Notes under the pieces: generated by a model | Database searches by the model: none | What the model saw: the letters and a program-made list of their open reading frames with translations, nothing else | What the model was told of the DNA's origin: nothing | Translations under genes and position numbers: made by a program | Shown here: positions 1-12,800 of the stretch, in pieces | Layout of the letters: the number at the start of each line of letters is the position of its first letter | Position numbering within the stretch: position 1 is the stretch's first letter | DNA from: Haematococcus lacustris | Taxonomy: Eukaryota > Chlorophyta > Chlorophyceae > Chlamydomonadales > Haematococcaceae | Direction: 5' to 3' | Assembly: GCA_030144725.1 (NCBI GenBank) | Contig: JASKMD010000006.1 | Location: 7,685,949 to 7,749,948, forward strand | Length of the DNA: 64,000 bases

Positions 1-888
1 CAGGTCTGCCATCTGGATGCTGCCACTGCTCAGACGATAAGATACTAGGAGCATGCTGCATGGAGTTCATCATTTGTTTCATGCAGCTGTAGCCTTGACT
101 GCTTCATGCACCCTAGGAGCTGTTCACGACATGACACTGCGGCCAGGGTGTGACGTGTGACAGTACAGTGATGATGCGTGACATGATCAAGTAGTTGGAA
201 CGAGCGTGATGGGACAGGCAGCAGGGGCACGGGGACAATGGCCTGAGGCACCCGGCTAGACAGCCTCCAATCCTTGCATCTCCTTTCATGGCGTATAGCC
301 AACTCGGCATGGCGGCTTCACAAACAGGGCACTGGGCACCACCTGCCTTGGTGTCCAGCATGGTCGCGCACATAATGCGCGTGTTTTGCATCGCCTGCCG
401 CAGGGCGTTCAGGGTGTCCTACAAGCTCAAACAGCACAGCAGCACAGCTGATGAGAAGATAGTGGCAGGCACGGAGGACAAGCCTTGCGCTAGTATGCTG
501 GCGTGCTGAACTTAGACTCTGTAGGCAGCCACCAGTTGGTTAAGCCAGCAGCTTGCTTCTGACCTGGTGGTAATCATGGGAGCCATGGCTAAAGTTGAAA
601 CGGGCCACCGACATGCCCGCTTTCAGCAGCTCTTCCAACACCTGCGACCACACTCGCGAAGCGTGCGCATTATGATGCGCTCTTGCAAATTGCGTGCAAC
701 GCTCGCACTTACTGGCACGGTGTTGGACTTCGGACCCAGCGTGCACACCACCTGCGCCGCGCAAGGCAGGCAGCCGCGGTCGTCGACCTCCTCGCTGCCG
801 GCTGATCCCAAGGCGCCATGACCACCTTTGTTTTGCAGATGGTGGCAGGGGTACCGGCCAGCACAGCCTCCAGGCCCAGGTGCACCAT
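1..888 (-). CDS. Pyruvate kinase, 5' exons (partial, runs off left edge)
   Basis: Glycolytic phosphoenolpyruvate-to-pyruvate kinase. Four minus-strand exons splice in phase: 888-826 (ATG at 888, ends ATICKTK), 751-713 (VVCTLGPKSNTVP), 641-564 (VLEELLKAGMSVARFNFSHG, then SHDYHQ) and 418-347 (LRQAMQNTRIMCATMLDTK). These are the N-terminal CTLGPKS, ARFNFSHG and MLDTK motifs that precede GPEIRTG in the family. The GPEIRTG exon is not present in 1-346, which reads as intron, so the gene continues beyond the left edge. The last donor reads AAG|GCAGGT, a possible GC-AG intron. ATG 888 is the nearest start; an exon encoding a longer N-terminus could lie upstream. Cytosolic versus plastid isoform cannot be decided. 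Confidence 0.88.
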
Positions 889-2072
889 CTGATATGTTTT
901 TCGGATAAGCTGCCGTGCGGGCGAAGGCTGCTACTTCTTCGCGAACAGCTGCGGGGGTGCGCGAATATTCAGGGTTGCTAACGAGCAGGGTACATGTGGG
1001 CTGCGTGTGGGCGTTGGGAAACCTGGATAAAGTGCGCATGTGACCCTTCAACCTAATGCCGCCGCAGGTCCATGGCCACTGTCACGATGCCGCTGTCAAG
1101 GTCACAGCACCACACCACGATGTCCTCCCTGTTTTCCACGGGGCTGACTGTCGCCCACCCCAGACCCCATCCAAGGCAACTCAATTTGGCTGTGGGGTTA
1201 TCCTGCTAGGGTGGTGGGTGGATGGAGGGGCCAGGCTAGGGGCAGTGGGTGGGTGGGTGGAGGGGCTACTGAGGACTGTTGAACTGAAGGGGGTAGGTAA
1301 AGAACACGTTGCACCCGTACGTGTGATTGTAACCACTTCATTGGCCAGCTGGCCGCACCGAGAACCGCTAAGTCTGAGCTTCTTTTCATTGTTGGCCCGG
1401 CCAGCATCGTGACCCTCCACAACAGGGTTGCGTGGCCCAGGGTATGCGCAGCGCGCGTCTGTGCACCTAGGCACTGTCGGTTGCAGTCCATGCGGGTCCG
1501 TTGTAAATCAAATCAGAATGCAGGCGTCTTAGATTAAGGCCACACTCCAACATGGAATCAAAGAGGACAACATGGCCAACGTAACATAACGCAACGCACA
1601 CGCTCTGACAAACTGCTCCCACCTTAGATACAGTCGTATTGAGACCCGCGTTAAACATCGACGACACCCTTGCAATCCGTATGTGAAGCTATTATGGGTA
1701 ATGTCGCGGCAAAGGAGCGAGATGTGGACAGACGCGGCTCTTCATTAGACGCTCTTGGGGGTGCGCACCCGCTGTGCTGGCTGCTAGCTGAGTGACATTA
1801 GATAGTTTATGAAGTTTGACTAGCATGTCGCAGGCTACTGGCGTCCCGCTGTGTCCCGAGAGAACGAGCTCAATACCAAAACAGCATGGCTTGGGGCTGC
1901 AGTGCAGCAGCAGGCCGAGAAAATGGAGACTCAGCTGGAGCTTGCTCCATCCAGAGACAAGGCAGGTGCAGCCCCCTTGTCCCTCACTAGGGCCTCCATT
2001 TCAGCCGGATCAGAAGTACCTACTAGCAGCCACTAGCAGCCACTAACTAGATCCGACTCAAATCAGCTTGCC
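889..2072. other. Intergenic region between divergent pyruvate kinase and UspA-like genes
   Basis: No reading frame here looks like a known protein. The segment 1850-1963 is open and ends at a plausible donor (GACAAGGCAG|GTGCAG), so a 5' non-coding or coding exon of the downstream gene is possible but unproven. The right end holds the dispersed repeat described at 1954-2073. Confidence 0.5.
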
Positions 2073-2073
2073 A
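1954..2073. repeat. Dispersed TIR-bearing repeat, copy a
   Basis: Contains an imperfect inverted pair TTTCAGCCGGATC (1999-2011) and GATCCGACTCAAA (2050-2062) around short TAGCAGCCAC repeats. The same unit recurs at 6460-6603 with a better 13-bp inverted pair. Its flanks recur at 6827-6868 with the centre missing. It ends on the ATG assigned to the next gene, so it forms that gene's immediate 5' leader. Confidence 0.7.
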
Positions 2074-5000
2074 TGCAGTCCGCAATGCTCACCACCATGC
2101 TGCAGGTCAAACAACTGGCATCAATGGGTGGTCCCAGGGACTCAGGGCTTGGGGCCAGCCGGATTGTCCGCAATGCAAATGGGTCAAGCAAAATCATGCT
2201 CCGTGGGTTTGGTGGCGTATCTGTCATGCCCCTCAGCACATGCAGCACAATGTCCCATCATGATCAGACCTCCTCCCTGCCCTCCTCCCCTGTCCTCTCT
2301 GCCAGCCCGTCCCGCCGCGTTGAGCGGGCAGCCAGCAAAGCCCCCCTGCAGCCCTTACTCCCGCAGACATTTGACAGCTTGTCGCCCAAGTCAGGGACCA
2401 CCTTTAGCAGCCAGGCAGGCAGCAGGCCAGAGCCCAGGCTGAACAGGAAGTCTTGGGCCCCAGGGAGCTCTGCCACCAGTGGAGACTCTCAGCCTCCATG
2501 GACTCTCAACACGCCGACAAAACTGCCCTCCCGGCCAGGCAGCCAGCAAGTCAGCCGCGGGCCGCTGCAGCCTACACCGAACGCTCGGCCCGGCACCGCG
2601 CTGTCCCCGAGCCCCGGCGTGGCGCGAGTGGGCCGGGGTCGCATGACGACGGCGCGCGGCGCCCAGGCCCTGGTGGCAAGTAAAGCGGCAGAAGCCAGGT
2701 CTGTAATCTAGCCTGGGTGCAGGCAGCAGGCAATGGTGCCAGCATCATGAGTTAGCTATGCGGCAAGCCATGCTGGCTGTCATGTCTCTGGCTGGGTCAG
2801 GGTCAATGTGTCCTCAGCTGCCCTGTGCAAGGTTGCAGCAAGCTGCAGCCACCACCTTGCATGCCCTCACCTGATTGACCTGGCAGGCGGGCCCAGGAGG
2901 TTGAGGCGGCATGGCGTGCAGACCACTGGCGAGTGCGGGTGCAGCGGGCCAAGCGCAAGCTGTACCTGCTGCTGCTGGGGTACATGCGCTGGAACAGCAT
3001 TCTCAAGCGCTTGCGCACAGGGTAGGCAGCCCAGGGCGGTTGGACTGGGTGGAGAGACCTGGCAGCCAGTGGGGGGCAGCAGGGTGCCCTCATGTGACAG
3101 CAGCAGCACGGCTGATGTGATGGGAGTGACCCGAGGCTCAGAGCATTGCACTGCTCTTCACATGCGCCGCCCACTCTCCCTCATGTGCTGGCCTGTGTGC
3201 GTATCATCTGTTATCAGCGGCTTCTCTGTGATGCGCGGTCTGGTGGGCAGATGGTGGGCACTTCAACATCACAGCCTCATGGCACCAAACACGTACTGCC
3301 CCATGTGTGTTACGGAAGTGGGCTGGGACAGCACAACAGCAGCCAGCTGGCACACGAAGGGTCTAGTCCGTTCCCAGCCCTAGCCTGGCTGCGTTTGCCT
3401 GTGCTGCATCAACACGTCACACGCAGCAAACCCACAGATGCAATGGTGAAGATGGTGTCCCTGCTGCTGCTACTGCAGCTGCTATTGGTAGATGCTTTCA
3501 TCCTCACCCTGGGTGCCATTGCAGGTACGCTGACGCCTTCACTGTTGAGCTGCTGCCCGTTTTCTTAGCCAATGCACTTGGACAGAACGGGGTGGCTTAT
3601 GGCTCTCAACTGGGCGACACAGCCACTCCCCCAGAGGAGGCCCAGACACCTGAAGCAGACGTCAGGCTGGTGGCTTTATCACGTGAGCTCTGACACAGTG
3701 ACTTCATGTGCCTACATCTGCCAGTACAGCGGTCCATGTGACTGCCATGGCCTATGCAGCTGAGCCATGCACGTGCCAGGTCAGCCACAGTCAGGGCCAG
3801 GGCCCCAAAGGGTCAGGGCCACACACTGCTGGGGATTTGAACATTATCTGATGCACCACCTTGCTGCCAGCTCACCTGAAACCCACCCCTTGACCCTGAC
3901 CCGAGAGTTGCCCTAGCGTAACCTAGTGGCCCTAGGCGGCTCTCTCCCCTGTTCCTCCATACTCATCCTTTCTCTTTACCCTGTATCGTTTCGATCCTAG
4001 CATGCTGCCCTGAACCCCACCCCTTGACCCTGAGCCTAGCACTGCCCAAGTGCAACACCAGCTGCCCGTCTCCCCGCCTGCACTCCAGGAGGCCGTAGCT
4101 GGCTGGCCAAAGTGCGTGGCAAGGAGGACAGCAGTCCGCCGTCAAAACCCAGCTCAGCCTCCCCACCCCTGCCAGCTGCTAGCCTGCGTCTGGCCTTCCG
4201 CAAGTCAGCGTCGGGCAGCGTGGCGGCTGAGCCTGCACTGAATGTGGAGCAGCGCTCCGTCAGCATGTCGCCGGCGCTGCCAGCCATAGGAGCCAGGTCC
4301 AGCAGCAGCCCGGACTCCTCGCCCCCGCTGTTGAAGAGCCGGGTGTCACTCAATGGCCACCGCACCAATGCAATGAGCAGGTGGGCAACAAGCATCAGCA
4401 GTGGTCAATGAAACCTCACTCTGACTCTGCTGCTGCTGCTGCTGCTGCTGACCCTGCTTGTGTTTGTGCATGCTGTCATCTCTGCTGTGGCCATGCTGCG
4501 ATGCTGATGTTTGAGCAGCCAGTTCCAGCAGCCCTTCCTCATCATGAGCCATAGTGCTACACACCATCCCCATTGGCCACCACGCTGCAGAAGCACGCTA
4601 TTGGGGCAGGGCGCTAGGGGCAGGGCAGCAGCAGGGGCAGCTGAGCACTGTCATTCAGCCCCTGGGCGCAGCAGTGGTGAGTGCTCAGCAGGCAGCCCTC
4701 TCGCAGGGCTCGTAGGGCAACTCACAGGGCCTGGCTGTAAGAGCACACCTGGGGCAAGCTGGGCAAGCCCCTGGGCAAGCTGGTTAAGCCCCTGGGCACA
4801 GCAGTGATGGCTGCTGGGAGCTCAGCAGGTCGCCATGCACTCGCAGGGCCTGGGCGTGAGGGCACACCCTCCGTACCAGCGACTACACGCATATGTGAAC
4901 ATAAAATATGTGAATCTGCTGCCCCAGCCCTGCTGACATGCCACCTGCTGGCCTGCAGGCATGTTTTTGAGGTGGAGGCGCTCCGAGCCATCACCTCTGC

Positions 5001-8000
5001 CTACCTGAACAAGAAAGCACGCAACTTTGCGCAGCTCAAGGCAGAGTACCACAAGCAGGTGGGTCAGGCCACACCACCCTGCGCCGCTCACCACCACAAC
5101 AACCCTTCCTATTGGAGAAGATAAGGCAGAAGCAGGTGCACATGCACCATGATAACAATGCCACACAGCACCTTGGCCCTCAGCCTTGAGCCTTCATTGC
5201 AGTGAAACACTCAGTGTGGACCCCTACAAAACTGTGGTTTGTCTGTGTGGAGTTCCCATGCTCATGGCATGCACATGGCTTATACATGGCATACACATGG
5301 GCATGTCGCCTACCACCTACACTATTGCCTGACCACAAGGGCTGTTGTGTAGAGTTGGCATGACAATGACAATGCTGAACAGCGGCCTCTTGTTGCCATG
5401 CCCTCACCCCATGCCACCGCTCCTGCCACTCCTGCTGCTTCTGCGCCTGCTGCTTCTGCGCTGCTGCTGCACCCGCGCCTGCTGCTGCTGCTGAGCTCTG
5501 TCATAGCAGGCAGGGAAGCTCTATGGCAGCCCTTGTGCCGCTACCACAGCAACTGCCTTGGTGCTGGTTGCAGGTCAAAGCACAACAAGTCAATCTACAG
5601 CTCAATGCAAACAAGGCCAACGCTCGGTAGGGCCTGGGTCAGGGCAGCTGCCTGCACTGTGGGGTCAGTGCAGGGCCAGGCTGAGGGACAGGCATTGGAG
5701 GTCATGATGCTATTGAAGAGAGGGAATGGGCTGTGGGTGAGCGTCAGGTGCTGTTCAGATGGGCCTGTCGCAGGGAGTGGCAGCAGGTGTATGGAGTGAG
5801 GCAGGATACTGTTGTCTGGCAGGTATAGGATGGCAGCAGGGGGGTCATAGCCCAAGGGCCAAGGGGTTCAGGGGCAAGTGCTGCCTGCTGTGTATGTGAG
5901 CCCATAGCAATCGTGACCTTGTGACCAGGCCCGGCGAGGTATGAGAGGCTGTGTGACCAGGCCTGCCGAGGTGGTGTGACCTTGTTGTGCAGGTGGGTGG
6001 AGGCCCAGCTGGCTTCTGCAGGGGCAGGAAGTGCTCTGGGGCCTCCCAGTGTGCTGGACATCAACACCCTGCTGGCTGGCAATGTGGACGTGACCATGTA
6101 CCGCACGGTGAGCAGCCCTGGGCATGACAGCCATGCTGCCTCAGGTGCCTCAGTCAACCCTGCCTCGTGCATCAGTCAACCCATAAGTCTGCTAGGGCTG
6201 CTGCACCTCATGCCATCGACGGGGTCAGAGTGAGCCTGGCTAGCAAGGAGGAAACGCAGCTCCTGGTAACCATGGCCGCCTGGCCGTCACCGCCCTTCTG
6301 CTTCGGCATCTCTTGGTCGCTGTTAGTTGGCAAGTATCAATTGGCTCTTGTGTAGTGCCTGCCAATTGACTGCCAGCTGCACCCTGCTCCACTCCTCTAC
6401 ACTCCACAGCACTGGTAGCCTTGACATACCCACACATAGCCTTGACACAGCCCATGACAGCCCCCTTGTCCCTCACTAGGGCCTCCATTTGAGCCGGATC
6501 AGAAGTACCTAGTAGCAGCCACTATATAATATACTGCTGTTAATAGTACCTACTAGCAGCCACTAGCAGCCACTAGCAGCCACTAACTAGATCCGGCTCA
6601 AACAGTGTTAATGGGCTGTGTGGAGTAAACCCAGTGCGCATGGCACATGAGCCCGCCTACCTTCTTGTGCTTCTTCTTAGCCATCACGCGATGCGCAGTG
6701 CGACGGGCGGTGGCCTTTTCAAGCAACTTGGGTTTCCCGTGAAAAATTACACGGTTGTGTGACGCTTTGGCAGCGGCCAAGGTATACAGCCACGCAAGCT
6801 GGTTGGGTGAATTGCAGGGTTGCAGGGAGACAAGGCAGGTGCAGCCGCAGACTCAAATCAGCTTGCCACACAGCCCATGACAGCCCCTCACAGTGCGGCA
6901 CGGCACCGTGGCCCTGTCAGCAACGCCCCTGGCCTTCACCTCCCAGCTGCTGGCAGCACCACTCTAGCCACCCCTGGCGTGCCCGCAGCTGTGCGGCAGC
7001 CTGCTGGCGGAGGGCAAGGTGGCTGCCCTGGTGATCGATGGTGGCGAGGAGCAGGTGGTGGGGCATGATGCACGCGGGTCAGAGCTGCGTGAGCCGGTGG
7101 TCAAGCTGGACCTCTGGAGCGCCCTGGCCAGGCTGTACCCTCACAAGGTCCCTCCTCCCTGCCTGCCTACCTCCCTGCCCGCCCTCCTCCCTCCCTCTGT
7201 GCCTGCCCCACTCCCTGCCTGCTTGCCCTTCCTCCTCCCTGCCTGCTGCCCTCCTCCCTCCCTGTCACTGCTGTCAAGCAGTCTTTGTCAGCAGCTCTGT
7301 GAGCCCGTGACTCCATGCATCCACCCTGACACAAAGCCACACATTTAGACCTCACAGATTCAATACTGCTGTTTCAAACCTTGTTATCCCTCACCATAGC
7401 CTTAGCCACTATGCCCTGCCCTACTCCCTCTTTAACGCCCTACCCTGACTCCCCTTTGCCCACTCCCATCCTGAGGCTGAGGCAGTCCTGCTCTGACCCC
7501 CACCCTACACAGTAAGTTGTCTAGTTCCGGCCTCTTCTTTGCAATAAGATCTCACCATACACAGTGCAAAAAGATGGAGCGACCCGACAACCCACCCTAT
7601 CATGACCTAGCGATGCGATGCGCGGAAGGAAAGCGAGGGCTTTCGATGAAGAACGCAGAGAATACGACGCTGGAACCAGGCAACGCACTGCGTACCCCAC
7701 CCTGTGCTCCTCCCCCTGCAGGTTCCCAATGGCTCCCGTGTCGGCGGCCTCACTGCCCTGGACCGCCGCGTGCTGCAGCTCATCCTGGACGCTGAGCGGG
7801 CAGGGGGCCCCAGCGCGGCTGCCCGCCTCAAGGTGCTGCTGGCAGTGGACAGCCTGCACACCGCCTGGGTCGCGGAGGAGGTCGCCGCCAGGCAACATTA
7901 CGGCCTGGCAGCCGCGCAGATCGTGATCGTAGCTATGGCAAGGTGCCCCAGGGGAGGGGTGAGGGGATGAGGGGAAACTGTACAGCAGCAGCCAGGTCAG

Positions 8001-9837
8001 CAGTAGAAGGGCATGAAGCAGCCAAGGCAAAGCCAAGCCACCAGGGGACACCAATGTGCACCAGGGGAGGGGTGAGGGGGATGAGAGGAAACTGTACAGC
8101 AGCAGCCAGCACAGACATAGCAGGGTATCTGAAGCAGCCAAGGTGAAGCAGAGGTGGGCTAGGGCCAGAGGGCTGGGTGGCTGGCCGGCTGTGCAGGAGA
8201 ATGGCTGGCAGCAATGAGTAGCTAGGGGGAAAGGGCTGAAGAGAAAGGAGCAGAGTGTGACATGACATCAGCTTGCAGTGAGCAAGCGAGGTGACGAGAC
8301 CCAGTGATGGAGGGGGTGGCCTGCTCCCAGTCAGCAGGCTAGGAGTGCATTGAGTGCTGATGGGCGGTTGAGGCCGTGGCTGGGTTCGTGTGCGTTGGTG
8401 CAGTGCTGCTGGGGGCCACTCCAGCGGCCTGCTGCAGGAGCCTGGTGTCATCATCACCATCATCAGCATTGTCAACAGCAGCAGCAGCAGCACGTGCCAT
8501 CCAGGCTTCCTGGACATGCACATGTGGTGTGGTCTCCTGCTAGAGCCCGGGGAATAGTATGGCTAGGATGAGTATGGCTCAAGCAGTCTGGTGCAGGAGC
8601 CTGGTGTCATCATCAGCATTGTCAACATCATCATCATCAGCAGCAGCAGCTTGTGCGCATGTCGTGATCTCCTGCTAGAGCCAAGGACTACCGCGCCTGT
8701 AGCAGTGCAGTGCATCTGGGTGCCTAGCCACAGCACATAGTGCCTTACAGGGCTGGTGGGCTGACCTGGTGACGTGGTGTTGGTGTGGGGTGCAGGCTGC
8801 CTGGCCTGCTGTGGGACGAGAGCACCAAGGCTTTCAAGGTTGCATACTCACCCCAGACTCGGTACCACAGCCCCGGTGCGGGCTACGCCCTGCTGGCACT
8901 GGCCTGGCCCGCCCACGCCTTCACCGTCACTACGATGGGGGAGCGGGAGTACCTGCAGGTCATGCCTGCTCCTGTGCCTGTACCCTCCCACCTGGTTCAG
9001 TGCACACACCTGCTTTTGCAGTGCAACCAGAGGATAATCAGTGTTCATCATCCATTTTCCCATGCTGCTGCTGCTGCTGCTACTGCTATCCTGCTGCTGA
9101 TACTGCATGGTTTGTGATGATCCTCTTACCACCACAGCTTGTTCATATCATGTGAAGGCCGCTGTCGTGAATCTATCCATACCACTCCCATGCAGCCAGC
9201 CTCGCTCGTGACAGAGCACACAACAACCTGTAGCATCAATCTTTGTGTCGATGTCTTCCAGCAAAGCTGGTTTGCACGTGTCATGCATGTGTGGTGCTCA
9301 GTATGACATCTGCCCAACATCCGCCCCACCCTGCCTTCCCTGCAGGCCACTGGCCCAAGCAGGGTAGTGAAGCGCTGAAGATAGGTTTCTCTATGTTTCA
9401 GGGTATGTTTCAGCAATTCAATGTGTGTTGGCAGGTGCCCTGTCTTGGCGAGGATGATCACAATACACCCGTCATTTGCTTGGCCCCTGGCTTGACCTGG
9501 CTGGCTGTACCACCGCTGCCCACCCCACAGGGTAGCGTGCTGAAGATGCTGGAGGAGCAGGGCTACGAGTACCTGCACAGCACCCTGATGTGCGACTGGG
9601 AATGCCTGGCGGCGGGCGGGGCGCTCATGGAGGCCTCTTTCTGTGCCCCTGCGCTTTATGCCATGGATAACCACGGTGGGTATGGGGTGGGCACAGCACA
9701 GACAAGCGCTGGGTGGAACGGGAGTGATGCCATGCAGCTGCAGCCTGAGGGCTTATGAGGGTGTGGTGTGGAGGCCCTCCCTCCCTGCTGTTCGTCATCA
9801 TCACCACCATCATTATCATCATCATCGTCACCGCCGA

Positions 9838-9870
<33 letters not shown>

Positions 9871-12800
9871 TGCCGCAATATGACATGTGCCAAACATGGC
9901 ATTCCGGCAAACTCAGTGATAGCACAACACGTGCAATTGAGGGTGGCCAGCCAGGCAGCACAGCACAGGCCGATGAGGGTGGCCAACTCAGCCATCACAG
10001 GCAGTCAAGCCTCTGCAGCACAGCACAGGCCGATGAGGGTGGCCAACTCAGCCATCACAGGCAGTCAAGCCTCTGCAGCACAGCACAGGCAGGCCCCTGG
10101 AGGCAGGCAGCCCAGGCCGTCCACCCTGCTGGCCCCCTGCCCTGCCTGCCAGGCGCCAACATGGCCATGCAAGTGGTGAGGGCTGCCGGGGACACTCTGG
10201 CTCGCTCCCACAACTCCGTGGTAGCCTCTGCCCCGGTGGGCCCGGCCCTGTGCAGCGTGAACATCGCACTGACGGATCTGCAGACGGGCAGCACCCACAG
10301 CGTCATTGCCAGGCAGCTGAAGGAGGGCGCCGTGACCTCGTGTACGTCACGGTCAGTGCCGCAGAAGTGGGAGGAAGGGGAGGAAGTAAGGGAAGAGAGG
10401 GGGAGGGCTGCAAAGGGGCAAAGGGAACTAGCTGTGGTGGCTGGGTGCAGGTAGCTGGGTGGAAGTAGTGGGAGTAGGGCGCAGGGGAGGGTATGGGGTG
10501 GCAAGCAAGCAAGGCGGGCAGGCGAACCCGGCGTGGTGGTAGTGGGCAGCAAGGGATCGCACTCCCTCCTCCCTTGGCGCCTGCCCTCTTCCTTTCAGTT
10601 TTAGCAGCTGTATAGCCCCACATGGCGGTGGATTGCGTAGGCCCAAGTCTGACCCTTACCAAGGTGTGCCCTGCCCCGACTGCCTGTGTGATGCCTTACT
10701 TGTTTGATTTGGACGCACTGCTTGCTGCCTGTGGGGTCATGGCAGCAGGGTGTGGCTGTGCTTTGCATGGCCATGCATGCCAGCTCTGGCAGCAGAGAGA
10801 GCAGCGCAGCTGGCTGCTTGCCCTGCAGGTACCTGTACAAGCTGGCCAGCCTTGGCCGCATGCTCACTGGCCCAGCTGCCTTTAAGCCTAAAGTCCATGT
10901 GAGACATTCATGAGCACGTCACCTGCGTCCTAGCCCCCACCTTCACATCCTCACCACACCGTGTTCGCACCCATCAGCCGCTGCCAAGCTGCTCCTGTGG
11001 ACTCTGCTGCATGCCTGCCTCTTACTCACCCGCCTGCATGCCTGCTCATGTACTCACCTGCCTGCCTGCCTGCCTACCTGCCTGCCTGCCTACATGCCTG
11101 CCTACATGCCTGCCTACATGCCTGCCTACATGCCTGCCTACATGCCTGCCTACATGCCTGTCTGCTTCCTTACCTTCCTTGCACCTGCCCCTCACTTCCC
11201 TGCTGCTGCCCACTGCCCGTTGGCCTCAGACTGTGGCCCCCTCCTCGTACCTCTCCCTGGACCAAGCAGACATCACCAGCATGCCTGCAGCCAGAGCTGT
11301 AGCGGTGCTGGGCAAGCTGAAGGGACCCAACCCCCAGGCCGAGGTGCGTGGCAATGCCCTCCTGCTGCTCTCCTTTCATCACTGCAGCGCTGCAGGCTGG
11401 ACATAACCTGCACCTGACCCACCATCTCACCTCCACCTGCCATCTCACCTCCACCTGCCATCTCACCTCCTCCCGCCAGCAGCAACATGATGTTTGTGTT
11501 GACGCGGATGGCACTGAGTCTGCAGCAACACCATGGTAGGCACTTGCCCCTTGCTATGATGAGGATGAGGATGAAATGTGGTAGGATGATTAATGCACCT
11601 GACTCCATGCAAGCGTGCCATGCCTCATACACTTGTTGCTCATGGCCACCCAGCCGCTGTCAGCCACAGCCAGCCTGCAGCCTGCACCCAGCCATAGCCA
11701 GCCAGCGCAGGCCACCTGCTGGTGGAATGGTGGCTGCAGGTGCTGTCTAAAGAGTGGCTCAGGGAATTTGCACCCACCCTAGCGGCCCAGGACGCACTGC
11801 CTGGCTTCAGGGCCCGCCTGGCCGGCAGCAGCACCCCAAAGCGCAGCCCACCTGGCCCCTCCTCGGCCCCCCCGCCCCCTGCAGCTCGGCGGCTGCTGCT
11901 GTTTGTGAAGGACAACCAGGCCAGTAGGAATGCATACAAGTGAGAGTTGGCTGAAGGGCAGGGCCCGTCCCCCTCTGCCTGGCATTGGCTGCTGGCTGCT
12001 ACCACGTGCAATGTGTGTGCGCAATAGCTGCTCTCTGTCTTGGTGTGACCCTGGTCTTGTCTTGGTGTGACCCTGGTGTCAGCTCTCTGGCCTGTCCTGA
12101 CAAGTGAGCTGTCCTGTCGTGAGGTGTGTCAGTGTCGTGTTTGGTGTCGGTGTTTCCGCCACTGCTGCTGTCTGGCCTGTCCTGAGTTCAGGCCGGTTTA
12201 GTGTACACCACTGCTGCTGCAGGCTTGCACGGCACATGATGGCGCAGGACCGCACCCAGCTGACCTTGGTGCATGTGGTGGGCCCAGCAGCCTCCATGAC
12301 CTCAGGAGAGGCCCTGCTGTGAGTGCTGTGCAGGGCGAGAGCGGACAGCATAGTGCTATGCCCTTGGTCAGGTGGAGGGGGAAGGGAGGGGAGTGATGAT
12401 GGGGGGGAGGGGTTGCACGTCCTTCCACCTGTGTTGTGATGAATGCAACGGCCAATATTGGTAACATTGACATGGGCGGTCACCATGGTACCTACTGGGC
12501 GCCTAGGGTGGTTGTATGTAGGTGAGTGTTTGAACAGCCTGTGATGGCTTGGGTGTGGGCATGTGTATGTGGGCATTGTAAGCTTTGTCAAAGAGGAGCC
12601 AGTGCATGGCCTTGCCGTGCAGTGCCAGCTTCACTGACGTGCTCACCAACGACCAGACCCGTCGGAAGGTTGTGCAGCAGGTGAGGGACAGGCACAGGGC
12701 GGTGCGGGACAGGCAGGTTAGGGTTAGGAGAGCAGGAGTGGGCGAGCCGAAGGGCAAAACAGAACATATAGAAGATATGATGTAAGATACGAGAAGATAT

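Noticed and set aside
6827..6868. Locus c as a clean pre-insertion empty site of the TIR repeat
   Set aside because: It still contains ACTCAAA, part of the right inverted end, so internal deletion is as likely as an empty site.
10250..10468. Alternative frame DLVYVTVSAAEV at the end of exon 10153-10351
   Set aside because: Only the frame ending TSR joins the next exon (YLYKLASLGRM) in phase.
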